A DNA stretch of 6,984 nt from an uncultured Eubacteriales bacterium (GTDB lineage: Bacteria > Bacillota > Clostridia > Oscillospirales > CAG-272): positions 1 through 6,984 of the forward strand of contig CAKSEI010000077.1 in assembly GCA_934446285.1 (NCBI GenBank). The letters run 5' to 3'. Positions 1-5,348 of the stretch are shown piece by piece. Numbering within the stretch: the first letter of the stretch is position 1; every line of letters starts with the position of its first letter. The notes under the pieces were generated by a model. That model made no database searches. It worked only from the letters and a program-made list of their open reading frames with translations, and was not told the origin of the DNA. The position numbers were made by a program, and so were the translations under genes.

Positions 1-231
1 GCAGGCGCTACTGCGCTCCGCTTTATCCTTTCCGAGCACCGAGAGCAGTCTCGATATGTCGTCGCTGCTCATCCCCGCAAGCTTAGCGCGTATGAGCGGC
101 GCGTTTCCCGCTGCGGCGAGCGCTTTTTCCTTCGGTATTCCGAGCGCATCCGCGATGCATTCGGCAATTGCCGATACCGTGCGCGGGTCTGCGTCAAGGG
201 CTGCCTCAAGCTGCTTCTTATCTATTTCCAT
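1..231 (-). CDS. Hypothetical protein, N-terminal 77 residues (3' end beyond window)
   Basis: This reading frame runs off the left edge, so only the first 77 residues are visible, beginning MEIDKKQLEAALDADPRTVS. I chose the ATG at 231-229 because an AGGAG motif (plus-strand 241-245) lies nine bases upstream. The in-frame ATG at 240 touches that motif directly and cannot use it. The visible part is mostly alpha-helical in character (rich in Ala, Leu, Lys, Glu and Asp), with no signal peptide, membrane segment or catalytic motif, so a small soluble cytoplasmic protein is likely. It reads away from the phosphoesterase operon, with about 63 bases between the two starts. I do not recognise the family, and the missing C-terminus could carry a domain that changes this description. 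Confidence 0.65.
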   Translation of the reverse strand, partial: MEIDKKQLEAALDADPRTVSAIAECIADALGIPKEKALAAAGNAPLIRAKLAGMSSDDISRLLSVLGKDKAERSSAC

Positions 232-240
232 CTGCCTCAT

Positions 241-245
241 CTCCT
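241..245 (-). promoter_or_regulatory. Ribosome binding site of the left-edge hypothetical gene
   Basis: Read on the minus strand this is AGGAG, nine bases before the ATG at 231. It decides the start, because the alternative in-frame ATG at 240 has no spacing from it. Confidence 0.6.
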
Positions 246-294
246 GTATTATGCTATGCTCACGCGCGGCGGATGTTACAAAAAGGCGTATATG

Positions 295-762
295 ATGAAA
301 AAATATCTTGTTCTCTCCGACTCTCACGGCTCTGTCGGAAGTACTGTGCAGGCGATAAGGCTGCACGGAGATGCCGACGGAATAATCTTTCTCGGCGACG
401 GTAAAAGCGACATAGAGTACGCTCGGGGAATTTTTACCGATAAGCAGTTCTTCTGCGTGAGGGGTAACTGCGACGGCGAGTGCTATCCCGAGCTTTACGA
501 CTTTACCTCGGAGGGCGTGAGAATACTTTGTATGCACGGTCACACCCACTCGGTAAAGAGCGGGGACGCGGGACTCTTCTCGGCGGCAAAAGGATATGAC
601 GTGATTCTTCACGGTCACACGCATGTACAGAGAGAAATCAGCCTTGACTGCGGCGGCAGGCTCGTGCAGATCATGAACCCGGGAGCCGCCGCCGGCGGTT
701 ATTTCGGAATATTAAGGTGCGACGGCGGCAGAGCGCTGACCTCGCTCGGGAGGCTTACGTGA
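295..762 (+). CDS. YfcE/MJ0936-type metallophosphoesterase
   Basis: This is a small cytoplasmic metal-dependent phosphodiesterase of the calcineurin-like superfamily (COG0622, Metallophos_2 type). Members hydrolyse phosphodiester model substrates using two metal ions, usually Mn, and the natural substrate is often unknown. The ordered metal-binding motifs are all present in its 155 residues: D9-x-H11 (SDSHG), GDG at 34-36, GNCD at 57-60, H81 in MHGHTH, and GHTH at 107-110. The length is typical of the family and the gene looks intact. The start is 295 or the adjacent ATG at 292; an AAGG motif at 283-286 lies 8 or 5 bases upstream respectively. An in-frame ATG further upstream at 256 has no better ribosome binding site and would add residues that the family lacks. 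The stop overlaps the GTG start of the next gene. Family is certain; substrate is unknown. Confidence 0.9.
   Translation: MKKYLVLSDSHGSVGSTVQAIRLHGDADGIIFLGDGKSDIEYARGIFTDKQFFCVRGNCDGECYPELYDFTSEGVRILCMHGHTHSVKSGDAGLFSAAKGYDVILHGHTHVQREISLDCGGRLVQIMNPGAAAGGYFGILRCDGGRALTSLGRLT
748..753 (+). promoter_or_regulatory. Ribosome binding site that fixes the GTG start at 759
   Basis: GGGAGG lies within the 3' end of the phosphoesterase gene, five bases before a GTG codon. This selects 759 over the upstream in-frame GTG at 717, which lacks such a site. Confidence 0.65.
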
Positions 763-1244
763 ATTATATCCCCGACAGAAATACGAAAAAGGCTTATACC
801 GTATCATTTATACTCCTCTTCTCGGGAGTATGTGCTATGATGTGCGCCTCGCTCTCGTCCCGCCCGGTTATCCCGCAGTTTATCGGAGTTGCCGTGTGCG
901 CGCTTGGAATATTCGTTATGTACAGGTACGCTCTTGTGTATTATGTCTACACACTCGATGAGGAGGACTTCGCTGTGACGCGCGTCTCGGGCAGACGAAA
1001 TCTCACCGTATGCAGACTGCGCTATGCAGATATTTTATACGCGTGCGAAGAGGGAAAAGAGCAGGGGAAATACCGCGCGGTGTCGCGCAGCTTTGACTAC
1101 GGCGTGCAGCTCGGGCGCAGGAAAAAGTATTGTATTTATATCGCGGACGGCGATAAATTTATGCGCTTAAATATTGAGTGCAGCGGGGAGTTCTTTGCTC
1201 TTCTGAAAAATAAGCTTGCACCGGACGCGCAGGAGGAAGAATGA
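759..1244 (+). CDS. Two-helix membrane protein with possible PH-like C-terminal domain
   Basis: The GTG start gives a 161-residue protein overlapping the upstream TGA by four bases (GTGA), preceded by GGGAGG. Two hydrophobic segments are visible, roughly residues 12-31 and 37-62, separated by a short polar turn (SSRPV). A soluble tail of about 95 residues follows, beginning YTLDEEDFAVTRVSGRR and continuing as alternating hydrophobic and charged strands, then a helix near the end. This layout (two helices, then a beta-rich tail opening with a short strand pair) resembles bacterial PH-like membrane proteins such as the YdbS/bPH_2 types, but that is inference from pattern rather than a recognised motif. 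No catalytic residues stand out. It overlaps the exonuclease start by four bases (ATGA), so it is made together with the nuclease genes and may bring the operon's products to the membrane or respond to membrane state. Confidence 0.75.
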   Translation: MNYIPDRNTKKAYTVSFILLFSGVCAMMCASLSSRPVIPQFIGVAVCALGIFVMYRYALVYYVYTLDEEDFAVTRVSGRRNLTVCRLRYADILYACEEGKEQGKYRAVSRSFDYGVQLGRRKKYCIYIADGDKFMRLNIECSGEFFALLKNKLAPDAQEEE

Positions 1245-2179
1245 CATATATAGTTCTCGATATGGAGTGGAATCAGCCGCCTATAGGCAAAAGGCCCGCT
1301 ATGGTCCCGTTTGCCCTCGCGTCCGAGATAATGGAATTCGGCGCGGTAAAGCTTGACGACGATTTCCGTCCGGGCGAAGAATATAAGGCTTTTGTTCATC
1401 CGAGCTTTTATGCCAAGGTGCATCCGTATGTAAAGCGCATTACGGGAATAGATGAAAAAACGCTGCGTGAAGCACCGTTCTTTCCCGACGCGATGAAGCT
1501 TTTCCTTGACTTCTGCGGGGAGGACTTTGCCTTTATAACATGGGGACCCGATGACGTGCCCGCGCTGTGCGACAATCTTCTTGCCCACGGCTTTGACACC
1601 GATGTTATCCCGCCGACCTTTGACCTGCAGCATATCTTCAATTCTCAGATAACTCACAATGCAAATCAGGTTTCTCTCTCGGGGGCGTGCGACATTCTCG
1701 GCATAGAGCGTCTGCTGCCCGAGCACGACGCGCTTTCGGACGCATATCATACGGCGCTCATATGCGCTTCTCTTGATATGACAAGAGGAATAGCCGAGTA
1801 CGGGCGCGATACGAGACCCGCGAGAAACTACACTCACCCGCAGAGGAAAGCAAAGAGCAGATATCCTCGCCCGCTCGCAAAAATAAACCTTGACGGGACG
1901 GATGATATTCTTTCGGGCGATGACGGCACTTATCTTGCCTGCCCGCTGTGCGGACAGCGCCGCCTCATCGAATACAGACGGTCGGATGCGGACACGTATT
2001 TCTCCGCTTTTACATGTCCCGAGCACGGAGATTTTTTCGCAAGGCTTGTGACGGACGGTGTCCGCGGGGCGGGCAGCGGTTACATATACGGAATGACGCC
2101 GCACCTGAGAAATATTTATAAGGGCGCGAACGCAAAAGCAAAAATAGTAAGGAAACAAAAGGAAAAGGAACTTGTATAA
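1241..2179 (+). CDS. DEDDh-family 3'-5' exonuclease with C-terminal Cys/His cluster
   Basis: This 312-residue protein has a DnaQ-like exonuclease fold at residues 1-180, of the ERI-1/KapD type. The catalytic set is complete: D7 and E9 in the Exo I motif (VLDMEWNQ), D105 in the Exo II motif TWGPDD, and H162 with D167 in the Exo III motif HDALSDA. Such enzymes remove nucleotides from 3' ends of RNA or DNA with two metal ions; ERI-1-like members usually act on RNA. The tail (residues 230-265) carries CPLC at 234-237 and CPEH at 259-262, a spacing that suggests a zinc ribbon, perhaps for substrate binding. A basic stretch ends the protein (KIVRKQKEKE). AGGAGG at 1231-1236 precedes the ATG by four bases, and the gene overlaps both neighbours. 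Exonuclease assignment is firm; RNA preference and zinc binding are inferred. Confidence 0.88.
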   Translation: MTYIVLDMEWNQPPIGKRPAMVPFALASEIMEFGAVKLDDDFRPGEEYKAFVHPSFYAKVHPYVKRITGIDEKTLREAPFFPDAMKLFLDFCGEDFAFITWGPDDVPALCDNLLAHGFDTDVIPPTFDLQHIFNSQITHNANQVSLSGACDILGIERLLPEHDALSDAYHTALICASLDMTRGIAEYGRDTRPARNYTHPQRKAKSRYPRPLAKINLDGTDDILSGDDGTYLACPLCGQRRLIEYRRSDADTYFSAFTCPEHGDFFARLVTDGVRGAGSGYIYGMTPHLRNIYKGANAKAKIVRKQKEKELV

Positions 2180-3057
2180 TGTTTACCGACATTACTGGAA
2201 AGAAGAGAATGAAACTCGGACTGCATATACATACGAGGCGCTCGGACGGCAGAGCGACTCCCGAGCAGTCCGCGATATATTATAAAGAGGCGGGCTACGA
2301 TGCCGTAGCCTTTACCGACCACTGGAAGTGGAACGGCGACGGCGAGGTGTGCGGACTGCGAATTCTCCCGGGAATTGAGTACAACAATATAACGGACGGC
2401 GAGAACGTAAAGGACGCGCGCAAAGGAGTATTTCACATAGTCGGAATAGGCACGCAGAGCGAGCCGGACGTAAAAGAGGATGCTACACCTCAGCAAATGA
2501 TAGATGCGATAAATGCAGCGGGAGGAATTGCCGTACTCGCTCATCCGGAGTGGTCGCTTGAAACGGTCGATATGGTGCGTCCCCTTAAGGGAATAGGCGC
2601 GACCGAGATATTCAATACCGTATCGGATATACGCGCTTATTCCGGCGGATTTGTCGACAGAGCGGCAGGAGAGGGGATGATTTTTCCGCTCTTTGCTTCG
2701 GATGACGTTCATTCGTATACATGGGATAAGTGCGTAGCCTCTGTTATGGTCGACGTGACGGACGGTAAAACCGATACTCTTTCGCTTGTTAGCAAGCTGA
2801 AAGCCGGAGAGTTTTACTCTACCTGCGGACCTGAGGTACATATCTCATTTGACGGGGAAAGGGCTACGGTACTCACCTCTCCCGTAAAGAAAATTGCCGT
2901 TATGTCGAATGCAGTATGCAGCGACGGCAGATACACCGTGGGAGATGCGCTGACGCAGACCGTTTATTATCCTCAGCCAAACGAGACGTTCCTGCGTGCC
3001 GAGGTTTTTGATGCCGAGGGCAGACGCGGGTGGAGCAATATTATCAGGATAAGATAA
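2179..3057 (+). CDS. PHP-domain metal-dependent phosphoesterase (CehA/McbA-like)
   Basis: The protein has 292 residues. PHP-domain metal ligands appear in order: H16-x-H18 (LHIHTRRSDG), D23, TDH at 46-48, E67 in GIEYNN, H86, H122 in AHPEW, and D176-x-H178 in FASDDVHS. PHP proteins form a multi-metal site and hydrolyse phosphoesters such as nucleotide phosphates; some relatives cleave other esters. After about residue 215 a beta-rich segment begins GPEVHISFDG and ends FLRAEVFDAEGRRGWSNIIR. This tail is typical of PHP proteins annotated as CehA/McbA-family metallohydrolases. The ATG shares one base with the exonuclease stop (TAATG), and AAGGAA ends eight bases upstream. It is the last gene of the operon and is followed by a hairpin terminator. 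The substrate is unknown; proximity to an exonuclease makes a nucleotide or oligonucleotide product plausible but unproven. Confidence 0.85.
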   Translation: MFTDITGKKRMKLGLHIHTRRSDGRATPEQSAIYYKEAGYDAVAFTDHWKWNGDGEVCGLRILPGIEYNNITDGENVKDARKGVFHIVGIGTQSEPDVKEDATPQQMIDAINAAGGIAVLAHPEWSLETVDMVRPLKGIGATEIFNTVSDIRAYSGGFVDRAAGEGMIFPLFASDDVHSYTWDKCVASVMVDVTDGKTDTLSLVSKLKAGEFYSTCGPEVHISFDGERATVLTSPVKKIAVMSNAVCSDGRYTVGDALTQTVYYPQPNETFLRAEVFDAEGRRGWSNIIRIR

Positions 3058-3060
3058 ATA

Positions 3061-3108
3061 AAAAATCCGGCGTACCGAATGCTGCGGAATTATCGGCGCC
3101 GGGTTTTT
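3061..3108. terminator. Bidirectional hairpin terminator between convergent operons
   Basis: A 12-base arm AAAAATCCGGCG (3061-3072) pairs with CGCCGGGTTTTT (3097-3108), with one G-T wobble. Within the 24-base loop, CCGA (3075-3078) and TCGG (3093-3096) can add four more pairs. The stem has a G+C core and an A/T outer part, giving a T-run at the 3' side on either strand. It starts four bases after the PHP gene stop and its right end touches the spoVAE stop codon, so it can serve both operons. Confidence 0.8.
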
Positions 3109-3461
3109 CATTTTTGCTTGCCGCGGAAGATAAGTGCGATTATAAGCCCCATCATAAGTGAAGCGGTAATGCCGCCGGATGCCGCGCTCATACCGCCGGT
3201 CAGAATGCCGACCGCTCCCTTTTCGTCAACTGCCCTGCGCACGCCGTCGGCTATCGTGTAGCCGAAGCCGGTGAGCGGTGTGGTCGCACCGCATCCGGCA
3301 AGGGAGACGAGGCGCGGATATACGCCGATCGCCGTGAGAAATACGCCTGCGCATACGTATGAGACGAGAATTCGCGCGGGAGTAAGTGCTGTTTTGTCTA
3401 TCAATATCTGTGCCGCTACGCACAGTGCGCCGCCCGTGACGAAAGCCCAGAAGAACTGCAT
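3108..3461 (-). CDS. spoVAE: Stage V sporulation protein AE (SpoVAE)
   Basis: This is a 117-residue integral membrane protein of the SpoVAC/SpoVAEb family and part of the SpoVA channel. That channel moves Ca-dipicolinate into the forespore during sporulation and out again during germination. Hydrophobic stretches are visible around residues 4-22, 31-49 and 85-113. The family hallmark GCGATTPLTGFGYTIADGVR lies at 57-75, with a Gly/Ala/Ser-rich stretch following (GILTGGMSAASGGITASL). The length matches the usual size of about 116 residues. AAGGAAG lies seven bases before the ATG at 3461-3459, within the end of spoVAD, and only four bases separate the two genes. The TGA stop overlaps the terminator hairpin. 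It is the last gene of the operon; I see no spoVAEa or spoVAF downstream. Confidence 0.93.
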   Translation of the reverse strand: MQFFWAFVTGGALCVAAQILIDKTALTPARILVSYVCAGVFLTAIGVYPRLVSLAGCGATTPLTGFGYTIADGVRRAVDEKGAVGILTGGMSAASGGITASLMMGLIIALIFRGKQK

Positions 3462-3465
3462 TTGC

Positions 3466-4464
3466 TCACTTCCTTTCGAGTCTGATGAGATGTGCTATGC
3501 CGGGTATCGGCTCGCCCTGCTGAACGGATGACGGACTCATGAGCGCTCCCGTTCCGATGAGCAGGACGTTTTTCATTTCTCCCCGTTCCATGGCCGGCAG
3601 TATATGTGCGGCGAGCACGGCGGCGGAGCATCCGCAGCCCGAGCCGCCCGCGTGAACGTCCTGTCGGTCTCTGTCGAATATCATAAGACCGCAGTCGGTG
3701 TAGCGCGTCTTATCCGAGAAAACGCTCCCGCGCATAAAGTCCGAGACTATCTTGTATCCCTCGTATCCGAGATCACCCGTTGCGATCATGTCGAAGGTAT
3801 CCGCGTCCGCGCCCGTCATGCGGAAATACCGCGTGAGGGTGTCTATTGCTGCGGGCGCCATAGCAGCCCCCATGTTGTTTAAGTCGGTTATCCCTTTTTC
3901 GCATGATATGCCCGGCAGGACCTCGGTAATCCTTACCTTTCCTTTATCCGAGAGTATAAAAGCCCCTGCGCCCGTAACCGTCCACTGGGCTGTCGGAGCG
4001 CGCTGTCCGCCGTATTCCACGGGAAAGCGGAATTGCCGCTCGGATGAGTAAAAGTGAGAGGAGCTTACCGCAGCGCAGCGTGAGAAATGTCCTCCGTCCG
4101 TCAGCACGGATGCGAGTATCAGTCCCTCGGCTGCCGTCGAGCACGCGCCGTACAGACCGAAAAACGGTATATCGTATCCGAGCAGCCCGTATGCCGAGCC
4201 GACACATTGATTCATCAGGTCTCCGGAGAAAAGAGCGTCTACGTCGGTGTCTTTCAAATCCGCCTTATCGAGTGCACGCCGCAGTACTCTGTTCTGCATT
4301 TCGGATTCGGATTTTTCCCACGTGTCCTTGCCGAATCTGTCTGTTTCGTCCGTCTCATCAAAGAGCGAGCCGAGAGGACCTTCCTTTTCCTTTTTGCCGC
4401 CGATGGCAGCATAGCTCTCAAAGGTCGGCGGGTTATTAAATCTTATTATTTCGCCGCGAGTCAT
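3466..4464 (-). CDS. spoVAD: Stage V sporulation protein AD (SpoVAD)
   Basis: SpoVAD is the soluble, thiolase-fold subunit of the SpoVA complex. It binds dipicolinic acid and is needed for its uptake into spores. The 332-residue product begins MTRGEIIRFNNPP and is close to the 338 residues known from Bacillus. Recognisable blocks are GLYGACSTAAE (103-113, with C108 at the thiolase active-site position), ERQFRFPVEYGGQRAPTAQW (142-161), HAGGSGCGCSAA (271-282) and the C-terminal QQGEPIPGIAHLI. The ATG at 4464-4462 overlaps the spoVAC stop as ATGA, with AAAGG about ten bases upstream. An in-frame upstream ATG at 4581 would add 39 residues lying inside spoVAC and is rejected. No damage is visible. 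Confidence 0.95.
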   Translation of the reverse strand: MTRGEIIRFNNPPTFESYAAIGGKKEKEGPLGSLFDETDETDRFGKDTWEKSESEMQNRVLRRALDKADLKDTDVDALFSGDLMNQCVGSAYGLLGYDIPFFGLYGACSTAAEGLILASVLTDGGHFSRCAAVSSSHFYSSERQFRFPVEYGGQRAPTAQWTVTGAGAFILSDKGKVRITEVLPGISCEKGITDLNNMGAAMAPAAIDTLTRYFRMTGADADTFDMIATGDLGYEGYKIVSDFMRGSVFSDKTRYTDCGLMIFDRDRQDVHAGGSGCGCSAAVLAAHILPAMERGEMKNVLLIGTGALMSPSSVQQGEPIPGIAHLIRLERK

Positions 4465-4910
4465 CCGCTCACCGCCTTTATTATCCAGTATATTATGCCG
4501 TATATTACGCCGCTTGCCGTGCCGTAGAGTATAACCGGACCGGCTATTGTGAAAATTTTCGCGCCGAGTCCGAGAACCCATCCCTCTGCCTTTGAGTCCA
4601 TTGCCTGAGAGACTACCGCATTCGCAAATCCGCTGATCGGAACGAGCGTGCCTGCCCCGGCGTGCTTAGCTATTTTTTCGAAAAGCCCCAGCCCGGTCAG
4701 TATCGCCGTTATCACGATAATGCTGCAAGGGACAAGCAGCTTTACATTTTCCTCGGATACTCCGACTGCAAGGTAAAGTGAGAAAAGCATCTGCGCCGCA
4801 AGGCATATCGCGCCGCCTATGAGAAACGCCTTTACGCAGTCGGAGAAGACAGGCGATTTCTCCGCCCGTGCTTTTGCGTATTTTTTATATTCGTCTTTTG
4901 AGATATTCAT
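4461..4910 (-). CDS. spoVAC: Stage V sporulation protein AC (SpoVAC)
   Basis: This 149-residue membrane protein forms the channel part of the SpoVA complex; its Bacillus counterpart behaves as a mechanosensitive channel for Ca-dipicolinate release. The charged N-terminus (KDEYKKYAKARAEKSP) is followed by hydrophobic segments near residues 26-48, 56-76 and 117-145. The family signature GAGTLVPISGFANAVVSQAM lies at 85-104, followed by EGWVLGLGAKIFTIAGP. The length matches the usual 150 residues. The start has GAGGTGA five bases upstream. It is the first gene of a minimal AC-AD-AE operon of the kind found in Clostridia. Unlike in Bacillus, no spoVAA or spoVAB precedes it. Confidence 0.95.
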   Translation of the reverse strand: MNISKDEYKKYAKARAEKSPVFSDCVKAFLIGGAICLAAQMLFSLYLAVGVSEENVKLLVPCSIIVITAILTGLGLFEKIAKHAGAGTLVPISGFANAVVSQAMDSKAEGWVLGLGAKIFTIAGPVILYGTASGVIYGIIYWIIKAVSG

Positions 4911-4967
4911 GTTTTCACCTCACTGCAAGTTTTCCCCGTACCTTTATTTTGATACCGCAGGTTTGCG

Positions 4968-4998
4968 GGTTTTAGCCGATATTTTTTTCCGGATAAAC
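4968..4998 (-). promoter_or_regulatory. Candidate forespore (sigma-F/G-like) promoter of spoVA
   Basis: On the minus strand GTTTA (plus 4998-4994) matches the GYWTA-type -35 of sigma-F/G promoters. After exactly 16 bases comes GGCTAAAACC, which agrees with the start of the GGnnAnAmTw -10 pattern but misses the final TW. It would leave a leader of roughly 50 bases before spoVAC. The operon is known to be forespore-expressed in Bacillus, which favours the idea, but the -10 match is imperfect. Confidence 0.3.
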
Positions 4999-5194
4999 AG
5001 ACCTTGCGGGCATGCGCAAAAATACGGCGGTACTCTAACACAAAAGAGAGTTATTAAGCCGCATTTTTTCGCAAAGCAGCGGGGAAAATGGGCTTTTTTA
5101 CGTGCTTACACGTCTTTCTATGCGGTTTATACAAGCATAGTGCATAATATCAAATATACGTTTTTGTGCAATAAAACAAAAAACGAAAAATATA

Positions 5195-5223
5195 TTGATT
5201 TTTGTAACATTTTGATTTATAAT
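5195..5223 (+). promoter_or_regulatory. Strong sigma-A promoter of the secreted-protein gene
   Basis: TTGATT (5195-5200) is followed after exactly 17 bases by a perfect TATAAT (5218-5223). A-rich tracts at 5171-5194 just upstream resemble an UP element, which would strengthen RNA polymerase binding. Transcription would start near 5230, giving a leader of about 118 bases before the ATG at 5349. No other promoter of this quality is seen in the window, which suggests the gene is highly expressed during growth unless repressed. Confidence 0.7.
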
Positions 5224-5238
5224 AACAATAGGATTTTG

Positions 5239-5264
5239 GTATGTATATGTTATCATATACATAC
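5239..5264. repeat. Perfect 11-base inverted repeat in the leader (possible operator or RNA hairpin)
   Basis: GTATGTATATG (5239-5249) and CATATACATAC (5254-5264) are exact reverse complements around the 4-base centre TTAT. The element sits about 16 bases past the -10 box, at roughly +10 to +35. It could be an operator for a dimeric repressor or a stem-loop at the 5' end of the mRNA. The sequence alone does not decide between these. Confidence 0.75.
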
Positions 5265-5332
5265 GCGCATAAATTGACTGTCTGTGCGTGGTTAGGGACA
5301 AACGGACGTCGATACATATTGTTAATTAAATT

Positions 5333-5338
5333 AAGGAG
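5333..5338 (+). promoter_or_regulatory. Ribosome binding site that fixes the secreted-protein start
   Basis: AAGGAG lies ten bases before the ATG at 5349. It rules out the in-frame ATG at 5241, which sits inside the leader palindrome and would place 36 non-signal residues before the signal peptide. Confidence 0.7.
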
Positions 5339-5348
5339 AATTATCACT

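Larger units (their letters stand above)
4911..5348. other. Divergent intergenic region between spoVA and the secreted-protein gene
   Basis: No convincing gene lies in these 438 bases. The left part (about 4911-5100) is spoVA leader and promoter territory with weak short hairpins. The part from about 5140 to 5240 is very rich in A+T and carries the strong right-facing promoter. The rest is a leader of about 118 bases for the secreted protein, with a perfect inverted repeat near its start. Confidence 0.7.

Noticed and set aside
247..253. A minus-strand CATAATA resembling a sigma-G -10 box before the left-edge hypothetical gene.
   Set aside because: No GYATA-like -35 lies 17-18 bases upstream, and the box is almost touching the ribosome binding site.
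1136..2158. A 340-codon open frame on the minus strand opposite the exonuclease gene.
   Set aside because: The plus strand encodes a protein with a full DEDDh motif set and a strong ribosome binding site. The minus frame gives an Arg/Cys/Tyr-rich product with no recognisable domain and is best explained as an antisense shadow.
2116..2841. A 241-codon open frame on the minus strand opposite the PHP gene.
   Set aside because: It is antisense to a clear PHP protein with all metal ligands, and the product is low-complexity basic sequence without a family resemblance.
4044..4527. Two overlapping plus-strand open frames of about 130-146 codons opposite spoVAD.
   Set aside because: They are antisense to the conserved spoVAD coding sequence, are rich in Arg and Ser, and have no supporting ribosome binding site.
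4927..4936. A minus-strand GGGAAAACTT that matches the sigma-F-type -10 pattern well.
   Set aside because: Transcription would start inside the spoVAC ribosome binding site, leaving no usable leader, and the matching -35 spacing is wrong.
5159..5185. A 7-base inverted repeat, CGTTTTT and AAAAACG, upstream of the sigma-A promoter.
   Set aside because: It lies in A/T-tract sequence where such matches arise easily. The A-tracts are better explained as an UP-like promoter element.
5241..5348. An upstream in-frame ATG that would extend the secreted protein by 36 residues.
   Set aside because: The ATG lies inside the leader palindrome near the expected transcript start, has no ribosome binding site, and would bury the signal peptide. 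AAGGAG supports the ATG at 5349.
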